From Sphingomonadales bacterium (GTDB taxonomy: Bacteria > Pseudomonadota > Alphaproteobacteria > Sphingomonadales > Sphingomonadaceae), in NCBI GenBank assembly GCA_028868535.1, contig JAGWUH010000005.1, forward strand, positions 1 through 64,000: a DNA stretch of 64,000 bases, in the 5' to 3' direction. Shown piece by piece: positions 26,154 to 34,927 of this stretch; the first letter of the stretch is position 1; every line of letters begins with the position of its first letter. The notes beneath the pieces were generated by a model that did not search any database, was not told the DNA's origin, and was given only the letters and a program-made list of their open reading frames with translations. The translations under genes were made by a program, and so were the position numbers.

Positions 26154-26815
26154 AGCCGCTCGATCCGCCGCGCCGCCTCGTCGAGCACGTCGGCAATCGC
26201 ATGTGCGGTCTCGGTGGCGAAGTCCTCGGCGGCCAGCCGCCCGGCCAGCGCCATCTTCAGGTTGGCCATCGCCCGCCGCACCGGCGGGCTCGCCTCGCGC
26301 GCGCCTTCCTCGGCCAGCGCGCGCAGCCGCGCCCGCAGCCCGGCGATCACCGTCTCCTGTGCGGCGATCTCGGCGCGCCCGGCCTCGGTCGCGGCGAAAG
26401 CCTTGCGCGCGCCGTCGCCGGCGGTCTCGGCGATCAACCCTTCGTCGACCAGCAGGCTCAGCGTCGGATAGACCACGCCCGGGCTCGGCGCATAGCGCCC
26501 CCCGGTCAGGTCGCCGATCGCGCGGATCAGCTCGTAACCATGGCGCTCGGCGTCGCCGATCAGCGCCAGCAGGACCAGCCGCAGCTCACCGCCGGCGAAC
26601 ATGCGCCGCCCCCGGCCACCGCCCTCGAAGCCTCCCCGGCCACCGCCCGGCCCGCGCCCGAAGCCGCGCCCGCGGTGATGGACGTCATCGTCTCCACCGT
26701 GGCCCCGCTGGCCATCGCCCCGGCCGCCATCCCTTCCGCCCTCTCTGCCGGCGCGCATCATCCGCGCGCGGCCATCGTCATCGCGGCGTTCGCGCCGCAT
26801 CCTGTCGAATCGCAT
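26150..26815 (-). CDS. PadR family transcriptional regulator with Gly/Arg-rich N-terminal extension
   Basis: ELRLVLLALIGDAERHGYELIRAIGDLTGGRYAPSPGVVYPTLSLLVDEGLI; stop overlaps DUF2218 start by 4 bp. Confidence 0.9.
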   Translation of the reverse strand: MRFDRMRRERRDDDGRARMMRAGREGGRDGGRGDGQRGHGGDDDVHHRGRGFGRGPGGGRGGFEGGGRGRRMFAGGELRLVLLALIGDAERHGYELIRAIGDLTGGRYAPSPGVVYPTLSLLVDEGLIAETAGDGARKAFAATEAGRAEIAAQETVIAGLRARLRALAEEGAREASPPVRRAMANLKMALAGRLAAEDFATETAHAIADVLDEAARRIERL

Positions 26816-26841
26816 ATATCTCCTTTCAATCCGATGTCTCT

Positions 26842-26853
26842 AAGATATATCTT
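26842..26853. promoter_or_regulatory. AT-rich palindrome upstream of padR (candidate operator)
   Basis: AAGATATATCTT perfect 12-bp palindrome plus a CATATATCTC half site at about 26813. Confidence 0.45.
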
Positions 26854-26911
26854 TATACAGTCTTGGCAAGAGGGAGATGCAAATTTTCCCGCAACCCCTA
26901 CCTTGGCGCCG

Positions 26912-28243
26912 ATGGCCGACCTTTTCGCTCCCGATTCCCCTGGCACCGATTCCCCCGGCGCCGATGCGCCCGCCGCAGACGCGCCGCTGGCCGATCGCCT
27001 GCGCCCGCGCGCGTTGCCCGAAGTCATCGGCCAGGAGCACCTGACCGGCCCCGAAGGCGCGATCGGCCGCATGGTCGCCGCCGGCCGCCTGTCATCGATG
27101 ATCCTGTGGGGCCCGCCCGGCACCGGCAAGACCAGCATCGCCCGTCTCCTCGCCGATGCCACCGGCATGCGCTATGCCCCGATCAGCGCGGTGTTCTCGG
27201 GCGTCGCGGACCTCAAGAAAGCCTTCGCCGAAGCCGAAGCCGCCGCCACCACCGGCCGCAAGACGCTGCTGTTCGTGGACGAGATCCACCGCTTCAACCG
27301 CGCCCAGCAGGACGGCTTCCTGCCGTTCGTGGAAAAGGGCACCGTCACCCTCGTCGGCGCTACCACCGAAAACCCCAGCTTCGCGCTCAACGCCGCGCTG
27401 CTCAGCCGCGCGCAGGTGCTGATCCTCCACCGCCTCGACGCCGCCGCGCTCGACACCCTGCTGTCCCGCGCCGAGGGCATCGAGGGCAAGGCCCTCCCCC
27501 TCACCCCGGATGCCCGCGCCGCGCTCGTCGCCAGCGCCGATGGCGATGGCCGCTTCCTGCTCAACCAGGCCGAGACGCTCTACGCGGCGCAAATCCCCGC
27601 GCCGCTCGATCCCGCCGCGCTGGGCCAGTTCCTCCAGCGCCGCGTCGCCGTCTACGACAAGGACCGCGACGGCCACTACAACCTGATTTCCGCGCTGCAC
27701 AAATCCCTGCGCGGCTCCGATCCGCAGGCCGCGCTCTACTACCTCGCGCGGATGCTCACCGCCGGCGAGGAACCGCTTTACGTGCTGCGCCGCCTGGTCC
27801 GCTTCGCCAGCGAGGACATCGGCCTCGCCGACCCGCAGGCACTGGTCCAGTGCCTCGCCGCGAAGGACGCCTACGATTTCCTCGGCTCGCCCGAGGGCGA
27901 ACTCGCCATCGTCCAGGCCTGCCTCTATTGCGCCACCGCCCCCAAGTCGAACGCCGCCTACACCGCGCAGAAGGCGGCGTGGAAATCAGCGAAGGAGACC
28001 GGCTCGCTCAGCCCCCCGGCCAGCATCCTCAACGCGCCGACGAAGCTGATGAAAGACATCGGCTACGGCACCGGCTACGCCTACGACCACGACGCCGAGG
28101 ACGGCTTCTCGGGCGCCGACTACTGGCCCGAGGGCCTTTCCCCGCAGACCTACTATCGCCCGGTCCCCCGCGGGTTCGAGCGCCAGGTGATCGAACGGCT
28201 CGAGTGGTGGGACAGGAAACGCCGCGAGCGCCGCGCGGAATAG
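26912..28243 (+). CDS. rarA: Replication-associated recombination protein A
   Basis: RPRALPEVIGQEHLTG, WGPPGTGKTSIARLLA, LFVDEIHRFNRAQQDGFLP, GATTENPSFALNAALLSRAQV. Confidence 0.95.
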   Translation: MADLFAPDSPGTDSPGADAPAADAPLADRLRPRALPEVIGQEHLTGPEGAIGRMVAAGRLSSMILWGPPGTGKTSIARLLADATGMRYAPISAVFSGVADLKKAFAEAEAAATTGRKTLLFVDEIHRFNRAQQDGFLPFVEKGTVTLVGATTENPSFALNAALLSRAQVLILHRLDAAALDTLLSRAEGIEGKALPLTPDARAALVASADGDGRFLLNQAETLYAAQIPAPLDPAALGQFLQRRVAVYDKDRDGHYNLISALHKSLRGSDPQAALYYLARMLTAGEEPLYVLRRLVRFASEDIGLADPQALVQCLAAKDAYDFLGSPEGELAIVQACLYCATAPKSNAAYTAQKAAWKSAKETGSLSPPASILNAPTKLMKDIGYGTGYAYDHDAEDGFSGADYWPEGLSPQTYYRPVPRGFERQVIERLEWWDRKRRERRAE

Positions 28244-28326
28244 CCCCCTTGCCGCCGCCGCGGCGCACTGCCTCTCCTCCCCCCGCCCCTCCCGCGCCCA
28301 TCTACCGCGCAAGCTGAAATACCGCG

Positions 28327-28537
28327 CGCAAGCTGCTGGAATACAACGCGCTCCGCTCTGGGCCTGGCTTCCTGCAAGACGTCAAGGCGTGGCTGTTCGC
28401 CGCCATCCAGATGCCCGATCACCGCACCGGCCTGCCGATCGACTGGCCGCCAGTATGACGTGATCGCCGTCGGCGGCCACTTCGCCGTGCCCTGCCCCGG
28501 GGCCGGCGCGGTGATGGCCTCGGCGCTGCCGAAATAG
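28327..28537 (+). pseudogene. Decayed coding remnant; C-terminus resembles a PQQ-dependent dehydrogenase end
   Basis: Two coding-like frames (RKLLEYNALRSG...GLPIDWPPV*, then QYDVIAVGGHFAVPCPGAGAVMASALPK*) with a frame change around 28450. Confidence 0.35.
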
Positions 28538-28557
28538 CCGGCACCCCCAAACGCAAA

Positions 28558-28580
28558 CGGGGCGAGCATCGCTCGCCCCG
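28558..28580. terminator. Hairpin downstream of the PEP-CTERM gene
   Basis: CGGGGCGAGC-ATC-GCTCGCCCCG. Confidence 0.55.
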
Positions 28581-28611
28581 CCTGCGGGTCCCCGGCTGGA
28601 AACCGGCGTTC

Positions 28612-29211
28612 TCAGAACGAGAACGCCACCTTCACCTGCTGGCGGCGACGCATCGCGAAGCCGACCATGCCAAGGCCCAGGATCATCGTCGCCCAGGTCG
28701 CCGGCTCCGGCACGCCGTCGTTGACGCTCGCGGTGCGCACGTAGAGCTGGTCGGCAAAGCTGGCGGCGCCAGCGGTTCCTGCCCACGGACCATAAGTCTG
28801 GCCGTTGCCGTCCTGCCAGTCGCAATGGGTGTAGAACGAAGCGAAGTACGGCGTCGCGCAGGCGCCGGCCGATTGCGCGAAGTTATAGTTGGAGTTGGTC
28901 GCCTGGAAATGGGCGCCCGAAGCCAGGTCGCTGCCGCCGAACGGCACGTTGCCGCCCGCGAACAGGAAGTCGGTCGCCTGCGGCGCGCTCGCCAGTTCGG
29001 CCACGGTCGGCAGGCGCCAGCCCAGCGAGCCCTGGAACGAAAGGTCCGAAGCCGTGCCCGGCAGCGGGTTCGCCCAGGCCCAGTCGAGCCCGTTGAAGGT
29101 GATGTAGGCGTTGGCCGGCACCGGCAGGTTGATCGCGGCCGAAGCCGGCACCGCCGCCAACAGGCTCGCCGCGCCCAGCAGAAGACCGGCGGCACGCTTG
29201 AAAGAACTCAT
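28612..29211 (-). CDS. PEPxxWA-CTERM sorting-domain exported protein
   Basis: Signal peptide and C-terminal VPEPATWATMILGLGMVGFAMRRR. Confidence 0.85.
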   Translation of the reverse strand: MSSFKRAAGLLLGAASLLAAVPASAAINLPVPANAYITFNGLDWAWANPLPGTASDLSFQGSLGWRLPTVAELASAPQATDFLFAGGNVPFGGSDLASGAHFQATNSNYNFAQSAGACATPYFASFYTHCDWQDGNGQTYGPWAGTAGAASFADQLYVRTASVNDGVPEPATWATMILGLGMVGFAMRRRQQVKVAFSF

Positions 29212-29493
29212 CGCAAATTCCCCTTCGCAATTAAATTGCGCCCTGACTCGATAACTTTATTAACTGAAATACGAAGAGTCCAGAATTATGAGCGCAAGCT
29301 TAACGGCCCGGCTCTTGGCGGGCAGCTCTGGCGCCCTGCGGGAATTCCCCTATCGGACAACCGTTTGCACGAAACTCCGGGGATTCCCGGCGTCGGCGGC
29401 AATACGGAGCGCGCCGGAATTTTGTCCTGAAATGGGACGGCAATGCTTTTTGTCCTCTGGCCGCTGCGGCAAGCCTGGGTCTGCTCCGCCCGC

Positions 29494-32400
29494 TCACGCC
29501 GCCCGGCGCAGCGCATATCCGTCCGCCGCCCGCGTCACGTGCCCGAGCCGCTCCAGCGCATCGAGCGTCCGCTGCACCCGCGCCGCCACCTTCATCCCTT
29601 GCGCATGGCTCCGCGCGATCGCCTCGGCGCTCGCCGCCCCGCCGCGCAGCGCCGCGATCACCGCCGCCGTCTGGCCGATCGCATCGCGCGGGAACGCCGG
29701 CTTGCGCGCCGCCGCCGCGGGCAACGCCGCTTCCAGTTGGGCCCCGTCCCCCGCCGGGCGCAGCGCCACCGCCCCCGCCCGCGCGATCTGGTATTCCGGC
29801 CGCAGCCAGCGCACCCGCCCGGCGCGCTCCTCGGCATGGCGCTCGGCATTCAGCGCCACCAGCCGCGCCACGATCGCCTCGTCCGCCAGGTCGCGCGGCC
29901 AGCCGTAGGCGTCCGCCACCCCGGCATCGATGCGGTCGTGCAGCTCGGCGATCAGGTCTACCAGCCCGCGCCGCCGCTGGTCCTGCTCGGCCGCGTCCAG
30001 CGCCTCGCCTTTGCGCAGCTTGTCGCGCAGGTTGTACAGCCCGGTCAGCGTCAGGTCGCCGTGCCGCGCCAGCACGTCCTTGCGCACCGCGTCCAGCTCT
30101 TCCGCCAGCGCCCCGATCGCCCGCCGCTGCTCGGCCGCCGCATCGGGAAACGGGAAGGGGTCGAAAGTCGCCGATTTGACGTATACGGAGTCGTTACCGA
30201 CGCCAAGCCACCCGCCAGCACGACGAGACCAAGCGACGTGCTGTTGCGAACTAAGCACCGCTAAGTGGTAGGCATCTTCGCTTGCCACGATAACGACTTT
30301 GTCGTCGCACAGACAGTCTACTGGTAGAAACTGAAAAACCCGGTGCTTCGAGGTATCCACGGTACAAATGTACCTACGAAGATCCGAAAGAGCCGGACGC
30401 ATTTCATTTCTAGGTTTTCCAAATATCCACCAACTTTTCGCATAAGCCCAGGCATCTTTCGTGCCTGATCTTCTTGCTTGATCCTCTCGGTCTTTCTTCA
30501 CGCTAATGAGCAAGTATTGGTAAACTTCGGGATATTTTCTCCGAACTTCACTCTCTTCCAACCCAAACAGGTCGATCACCAAAAGCCCGCGAGGCGTCTG
30601 TGCGAGATCGCGGCCATTCCGATACGGTCGAATATGGCGTGCCAGACCATCCCGACGATCAAGGCCTAGCACCTCCGCTTCGTCCGCATTTACGATGAAC
30701 CCTGATCCATGAAGCTTGACACCATCATGGCAGATTCCCGCATTGGCCAAGAGTTTGACGCCTCCAGTAACATTCGCCCCCGTGCTCAAGTCGGCGTGAA
30801 CGTGCCCCGCCGCTTCGGTGAACTCGATCTCCGGTGCATCGCCGTCCAGCCCCGCCTCGCGCACCACCTTCAGCACGCGCCCTTCGCGCTTGCCCGGCGC
30901 CGCCACCGTCATCGCGATCCGCACCGCTGCCGTGTCCCGCGTCGCCTTCGTCCACGGATGATCGGGGATCGCCAGCACCAGGCTCAACGGCGCCCGCCCG
31001 TCGAGATGCCGGGCGATCACCCGGCGATTGAATCCTTGCGTGATCGAATTGGTCGTCACGAATCCAAACCGCTGCAGTCGCGATCCCTTGCGCGCCATCT
31101 GCTCCGCCGCCCGGTCCCACCAGTACATGACGAAGTCCGCGCTCTTGTTCACTTTCGGATTAGCCTTCCACAGCGCCACGGCATAAGCTTCCCCCAACCG
31201 GGAACGGATCACGCTCCCGCCAATGAACGGCGGATTCCCCACGATGTAGTCTGCCTCCGGCCACTCCGGCCGGCGCGGGTTCGCCAGTTCGGTGCCGCTG
31301 CGGTCGGCGTTCGGCCGCTCCCCGTCGTGCTTCACCACCGCGTCCATCGCCTGGATGTTGGCCAGCTTCTCCAGCACCGGGTCGCTCACGCTGGTGCCGT
31401 TGCGCATCTGCCATTGCAGGTAGCCCAGCCACAGCACCAGCTCGGCGATCGCCGCCGCGCGCGGGTTCAGTTCCAGCCCCAGGAAGTTGCGCGGATGCAC
31501 CGTCGCCGTTTCCAGCGCCAGCGCCTCCTGCCCGCCCAGTTCCGCCAGCACTTCCAGCACGTCGCCTTCCAGCCGCTTCAGCAGTTCGAGCGCCACGTAG
31601 AGAAAGTTCCCGGTGCCGCACGCCGGGTCCAGCACCCGCGTCGCCGCCAGCTTCTCGTGGAAGTCGTGCACCGCGCGGATCGCCGCCTCGCGGTCGCTGC
31701 CGCGCTCGCGCTCCACGGTGCCCAGCACCACTTCCTGCCACTCGGCCTGCAGCGGATCGATCACCGTCGCGTTGACCAGCCGCTCGACATAGGCGCGCGG
31801 CGTGTAGTGCGCGCCCAGCCGCTTGCGCTCCTCCTTGTCCAGCGCCTGTTCCAGCAGGGTGCCGAAGATCGCCGGCTCCACCTCGGTCCAGTCGTGTCGC
31901 GCCGCCTCGTACAGCTCGCCGATTTCCTCCTTGCGCAGCGCGATCGCCTGCCGCTCCGCGAACAGCCCGCCGTTGAACCGCCGCACGGTCCGGCGCAGCA
32001 GCGGGCTGAATCCGCCCGTGTCCATCGATCGCCACAGGTCTTCCAGCATCGGCGCGAAACTGTCCGGTGCGCTCCGCGCCTCGCCCAGCACTTCGGTGAA
32101 GCTGCCTTTCTCCAGCAATCCGGTGTCCTCGGCAAACATGGTGAACAGGCAGCGCATCAGGAAATGCGCCACCGGCTCGGGCTTGTGGCCGCGGTCTTCC
32201 AGCAGCTTGCTCACGCTGGCCAGCCGCCCGGCAATGTTCCGGGTCACGGCCGCCGCCCGCTTCGCCGGGTCCAGGCTGTGCGGATCGCTCCAGATCGCCC
32301 GCAGCCGCGCCTGCACGCCGGCATCGCGCAGGTCGTCGAGATAGATGCGGAACCCGCCGCGATCGGGAAACTGGCGATAGTTCTTTCCCTGCCCGGAAAA

Positions 32401-32910
32401 GTCCGCGAACACCTCGATCGCATGGCCGACATCGCAGACGAGGATGAACGGCGGCCAGCCGTGGTCCACCGGCAGCGCCCGCGCATACTGCTCCGCCTGC
32501 TCGCGCGCGTTGCGCATCAGCACGTCCCAGCCGCGATGCGCGCTGCGCCGTCCGCGCGCCCCGCCCGCGTCCATTCCCGGCAGCGCCCCCTGCTCGCCCG
32601 GCACCGCCACTTCCTTGGCGCCGCCCCGTTCGCGGCTCTGCTTGGCCTCCAGCACGAAGCATCCGCGCTTGTAGAGGTCGATCCGCCCATGCCCACTGCG
32701 GCCTGCCTCGTCGCGAAAGGTCACCGCCCGCTCGAACACGTAGTCGTTGGCGCGATGCGTCGCCTCTGCCGGACACGGCTGCGGCAGTTCCAGCACTTGC
32801 GCCAGCTCGGTCAGGAACAGCGGAAAGTTCGCCCGTTCCGCGCCCCCTTCGTTGCTGCGCCACCGCTCGATGAACTGCTCGATATCCACGCCGCTCCCCG
32901 CCGGCCTCAC
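29494..32910 (-). CDS. Fused type IIG/IIL-like restriction endonuclease-methyltransferase (class I SAM-dependent DNA methyltransferase)
   Basis: N-terminal PD-(D/E)XK-like GRIDLYKRGCFVLEAKQSR; motif I RVLDPACGTGNFLYVAL; motif IV YIVGNPPFIGG; C-terminal TRD-like region. Confidence 0.8.
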   Translation of the reverse strand: MRPAGSGVDIEQFIERWRSNEGGAERANFPLFLTELAQVLELPQPCPAEATHRANDYVFERAVTFRDEAGRSGHGRIDLYKRGCFVLEAKQSRERGGAKEVAVPGEQGALPGMDAGGARGRRSAHRGWDVLMRNAREQAEQYARALPVDHGWPPFILVCDVGHAIEVFADFSGQGKNYRQFPDRGGFRIYLDDLRDAGVQARLRAIWSDPHSLDPAKRAAAVTRNIAGRLASVSKLLEDRGHKPEPVAHFLMRCLFTMFAEDTGLLEKGSFTEVLGEARSAPDSFAPMLEDLWRSMDTGGFSPLLRRTVRRFNGGLFAERQAIALRKEEIGELYEAARHDWTEVEPAIFGTLLEQALDKEERKRLGAHYTPRAYVERLVNATVIDPLQAEWQEVVLGTVERERGSDREAAIRAVHDFHEKLAATRVLDPACGTGNFLYVALELLKRLEGDVLEVLAELGGQEALALETATVHPRNFLGLELNPRAAAIAELVLWLGYLQWQMRNGTSVSDPVLEKLANIQAMDAVVKHDGERPNADRSGTELANPRRPEWPEADYIVGNPPFIGGSVIRSRLGEAYAVALWKANPKVNKSADFVMYWWDRAAEQMARKGSRLQRFGFVTTNSITQGFNRRVIARHLDGRAPLSLVLAIPDHPWTKATRDTAAVRIAMTVAAPGKREGRVLKVVREAGLDGDAPEIEFTEAAGHVHADLSTGANVTGGVKLLANAGICHDGVKLHGSGFIVNADEAEVLGLDRRDGLARHIRPYRNGRDLAQTPRGLLVIDLFGLEESEVRRKYPEVYQYLLISVKKDREDQARRSGTKDAWAYAKSWWIFGKPRNEMRPALSDLRRYICTVDTSKHRVFQFLPVDCLCDDKVVIVASEDAYHLAVLSSQQHVAWSRRAGGWLGVGNDSVYVKSATFDPFPFPDAAAEQRRAIGALAEELDAVRKDVLARHGDLTLTGLYNLRDKLRKGEALDAAEQDQRRRGLVDLIAELHDRIDAGVADAYGWPRDLADEAIVARLVALNAERHAEERAGRVRWLRPEYQIARAGAVALRPAGDGAQLEAALPAAAARKPAFPRDAIGQTAAVIAALRGGAASAEAIARSHAQGMKVAARVQRTLDALERLGHVTRAADGYALRRAA

Positions 32911-33282
32911 GCGCGCGCGCGATCGATCCCAGCCAAGCGTCGCAGACTCGACATCCGCTTGATTAAAGACGGTTTATCTGCGGAAAGTAAGGCGCTGCAT
33001 CGGGAGCGCTCCGGTCGAATGGCCTGGCCGCGATCAGAAACCGCTGTCCTACATCGCCCGATTCGGTCACAGTCCCCGCGCTGCTTCGCTTCGTCGCGCC
33101 GCCTGTCCTGCGGTCTGAACTTTTTGGTCTTCAGTAAACCTGCCCCATCGGTCCTTGAACCCTGTCAACGCGTGTCAACACCCCCAAGGCGTGCGTCCTG
33201 TCACCACCACGCACACACCGTGTCGCCGCTCGCCGCGGCGACGCTGAATCGACGGAGACTCGACAGTGATCGGCGAGCGATT

Positions 33283-34155
33283 TTGAGGTTCGCACACTTC
33301 GTCGCGATCGACTGGTCCGGCGCTGCCGGCGAACGCCATCCCGGCATCGCCGTCGCCCTTTGCGCACGCGCGCCCGGCAGCGGCACCACCGCCCCCCGCC
33401 TCGTCCGGCCCGGCCACCGCTGGTCCCGCCCCGAAGTCCTCGCCTGGCTCACCACCGATCTCCCGCCCGATACCCTCGTCGGGCTCGATCTCGGCATCAG
33501 CCTCCCTTTCGCCGATCGCGGCGCCTTCTTCCCCGGCTGGCCGCGCTCCCCCGCCACCGCCCGCCAGCTCTGGGCGCTGGTGGAGGAGCTCTCCGCCGCC
33601 GATCCCCACCTCGGCGTCGCCGCCTTCGTCGATCACCCCGAGGCCGCCCGCCACTTCCGCCGCCACGGCGCCCGCCAGGGCGATCGCTTCCCGCCCGGTC
33701 GCGGCCGCTTCCGCGCCACCGAACACGCCCAGCAGCGCATGGGCTGCCGTCCCACCAGCAACTTCAACCTCGTCGGCGCCGCCCAAGTCGGCAAGGCCAG
33801 CCTCTCGGGCATGCGCCTGCTCCACCGCCTTCCGCCGACGCTCCCGGTCTGGCCGGTCGATCCGCTCCCCGCCCACGGCAGCGTCGTGCTCGAAATCTAC
33901 ACCGGCCTTGCCGCGATCGCCGCCGGCCGCCCGCCCGGCCGCACCAAGATGCGCACCATCGCCGAACTGAACGCCGCCCTCGCCCACCTCGCCAGCGATC
34001 CCGTCCCCGGAGCCGGCGGCATCGCCGATCACGCCAGCGACGCGCTCCTCACCGCCGCCTGGCTGCGCCACGCCCACGCCCGCCCGGAACTCTGGCACCC
34101 CCCCGGCCTTGCCGAAGTCGCCCGAACCGAGGGCTGGACCTTCGGCGCCATCTGA
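33283..34155 (+). CDS. DUF429-like predicted RNase H-fold protein (start codon uncertain, TTG proposed)
   Basis: RFAHFVAIDWSGAAGERHPGIAVAL...VGLDLGISLPFAD...VVLEIYTGLAAIAAG...IADHASDALLTAAWL. Confidence 0.6.
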   Translation: MRFAHFVAIDWSGAAGERHPGIAVALCARAPGSGTTAPRLVRPGHRWSRPEVLAWLTTDLPPDTLVGLDLGISLPFADRGAFFPGWPRSPATARQLWALVEELSAADPHLGVAAFVDHPEAARHFRRHGARQGDRFPPGRGRFRATEHAQQRMGCRPTSNFNLVGAAQVGKASLSGMRLLHRLPPTLPVWPVDPLPAHGSVVLEIYTGLAAIAAGRPPGRTKMRTIAELNAALAHLASDPVPGAGGIADHASDALLTAAWLRHAHARPELWHPPGLAEVARTEGWTFGAI

Positions 34156-34188
34156 CGCTAAAGGCGCATCCTTATCGCGCGCGATAAC

Positions 34189-34263
34189 GCCGGCTTAGCA
34201 CAGTGGTAGTGCAGCGGTTTTGTAAACCGAAGGTCGGGGGTTCAAATCCCTCAGCCGGCACCA
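34189..34263 (+). tRNA. tRNA-Thr (anticodon TGT), CCA encoded
   Basis: Acceptor GCCGGCT/AGCCGGC, D-arm GCACAGTGGTAGTGC, anticodon TGT at 34221-34223, T-loop GGTTCAAATCC, CCA end. Confidence 0.95.
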
Positions 34264-34267
34264 GCCT

Positions 34268-34729
34268 TCAGTCCAGCGGCATCCCCGGCGGCGGCCCATG
34301 GTCCTCCCGCGGCAGCATCTCGTCCTGCAGCGACGGCGATCCGCGATAGGCGGCATCCCAGTGCCGCGCCGCGAACCGCCAGCGGCCACCCTCCTCGGCA
34401 TAGCGATCGTGGTACCGGCCGATCGTCCGCATCGATGCACCCCCCGGCCGCCGGATCAGCTCGGTCACCGTGATCCGCCCGACCACCTCCGCCAGCGTCT
34501 CCGAGAGCAGCAGCGCCCCCGGCAGCATCAGCACCGCCTCGCTGGGCGCGATCAGCCGGTCGAACGTCGCGGTCACCGCCTCGCGCCCCCGCGCGTCGAT
34601 CCCCGCGATCCGCCACCGCGCCGCTTCCGTCCAGCACTGCGCGAAAGCCCCGCTGTCCTTGCGCCACACGGCATCGACATAGCGCGCATGAAGCTGGCGG
34701 ATCGCGCAATCGGTAACGGGATCGATCAT
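34268..34729 (-). CDS. NTF2/SnoaL-like domain protein
   Basis: MIDPVTDCAIRQLHARYVDAVWRKDSGAFAQCWTEAARWRIAGIDARGREAV. Confidence 0.8.
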   Translation of the reverse strand: MIDPVTDCAIRQLHARYVDAVWRKDSGAFAQCWTEAARWRIAGIDARGREAVTATFDRLIAPSEAVLMLPGALLLSETLAEVVGRITVTELIRRPGGASMRTIGRYHDRYAEEGGRWRFAARHWDAAYRGSPSLQDEMLPREDHGPPPGMPLD

Positions 34730-34927
34730 CTCGGCGCCTCTCCTGCCGCGCTGCCCGCGCGCGCGTGACCGGCGCGACTTGGCCGATTCCGCCCCCCGCC
34801 GTCAACGGCCGGACCGGCGCACAAGATTCCTCGTGACAGGCGATGCAAACCGGCATATTGCTACGGCTCAGGTGACATTAATTCGGCAACCGGAGCACCG
34901 GACCGATTCGCACTCGAGGAGGATGTC

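Noticed and set aside
29339-29392. GGGAATTCCCC ... CGGGGATTCCC inverted repeat downstream of the R-M gene
   Set aside because: Arms require a bulge and the loop is long; could be chance or a weak terminator, not enough to call.
30709-33282. N-terminal two thirds of the 1148-aa plus-strand ORF
   Set aside because: Antisense of the R-M gene with low-complexity Arg/His-rich translation. Only the C-terminal part (about 33283-34155) looks like a real protein.
28327-34190. Complete genomic island or transposon around the R-M gene
   Set aside because: No integrase, transposase, terminal repeats or tRNA-3' duplication seen, so only a possible boundary is reported.
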